This document shows positions 42,713-42,808 of a DNA stretch of 42,808 nucleotides, in pieces. How positions within the stretch are numbered: the first letter of the stretch is position 1; each line of letters begins with the position of its first letter. Origin of the DNA: an uncultured Prevotella sp. (GTDB lineage: Bacteria; Bacteroidota; Bacteroidia; Bacteroidales; Bacteroidaceae); the NCBI GenBank assembly GCA_900769275.1, contig CAAGGA010000129.1, positions 1 through 42,808 of the forward strand. The letters run 5' to 3'. The translations under genes were made by a program, and so were the position numbers. The notes under the pieces are model-generated. The model saw only the letters and a list, made by a program, of their open reading frames with translations, did no database searches and was not told where the DNA came from.

Positions 42713-42808
42713 GTAACTGAAGTTTCGCAGGGCTTCAACTTCTTCGGTTTTAAGGTTATATGGTTGTACGGTCGCTTCGCTTTTACGGAGGTTACGCTAT
42801 ATTCCGCA
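42713..42808. repeat. Dispersed repeat and start of G/T-A/C hairpin repeat, copy 7 (cut by window edge)
   Basis: 42713-42755 matches 14898-14940 at 36 of 43 positions. It continues into a G/T arm (GGTTATATGGTTGTACGG) and a core from 42785, ACGGAGGTTACGCTATATTC, that parallels the core of copy 2 (ACGGAG ... GCTAT ... TTCCGCA). The A/C arm would lie beyond the window. Confidence 0.6.

Overview
The window looks like a chromosomal segment from a plant-polysaccharide-degrading Bacteroidales, most likely Prevotella or a close relative. The grounds are paired SusC/SusD genes, many signal peptides and lipoboxes, leftward promoters of the Bacteroidetes TTTG-N19/20-TAnnTTTG type, a PorE-like type IX secretion (T9SS) protein, and Prevotella-style C-terminal tails. 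No rRNA, tRNA, CRISPR array, transposase or phage gene was seen. The genus is an inference.

Layout. Positions 1-2383 (plus strand) hold the end of an unidentified gene, a Spy/CpxP-like periplasmic protein, a small secreted protein and a secreted protein with an FGE-sulfatase-fold domain, joined by ATGA overlaps and closed by a strong hairpin. Next comes a 5'-truncated CotH-type remnant (about 2521-2955). Everything from 3225 to the right end is on the minus strand. Reading from high to low coordinates: a CE12 rhamnogalacturonan acetylesterase and a very large PL11 rhamnogalacturonan lyase; a 954-residue secreted protein of unknown function with its own promoter and terminator; a roughly 18-kb apparent operon fasciclin-SusC-SusD-fasciclin-fasciclin-SusC-SusD ending at a hairpin at 15207-15239; a PL10 pectate lyase with its own promoter; an MG2-type secreted protein; the porE-like gene with a NOP2/Sun-type RNA m5C methyltransferase 8 nt behind it; a bile-acid:sodium-symporter-family transporter; and an AAA-ATPase-like/DUF1703 gene.

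How the genes fit together: the right 30 kb reads as a pectin utilisation locus. CE12 would remove acetyl groups from rhamnogalacturonan I, PL11 would cut its backbone, PL10 would cut homogalacturonan, and two SusCD pairs would import the oligosaccharides. The fasciclin lipoproteins and the 954-residue protein sit where surface glycan-binding proteins usually lie. No HTCS or ECF regulator of the locus is visible.

The least explained material is between genes. A dispersed family of hairpins occurs at least seven times: a G/T-rich arm, a partly conserved core of about 32 bp and an A/C-rich arm, often starting exactly at a stop codon. A second family is a 21-bp palindrome whose arms covary, followed by a TACCA-purine tag (three copies). 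The ATPase gene lies between two exact 64-bp copies of the 3' end of the neighbouring transporter gene, each copy abutting one of the G/T-A/C hairpins.
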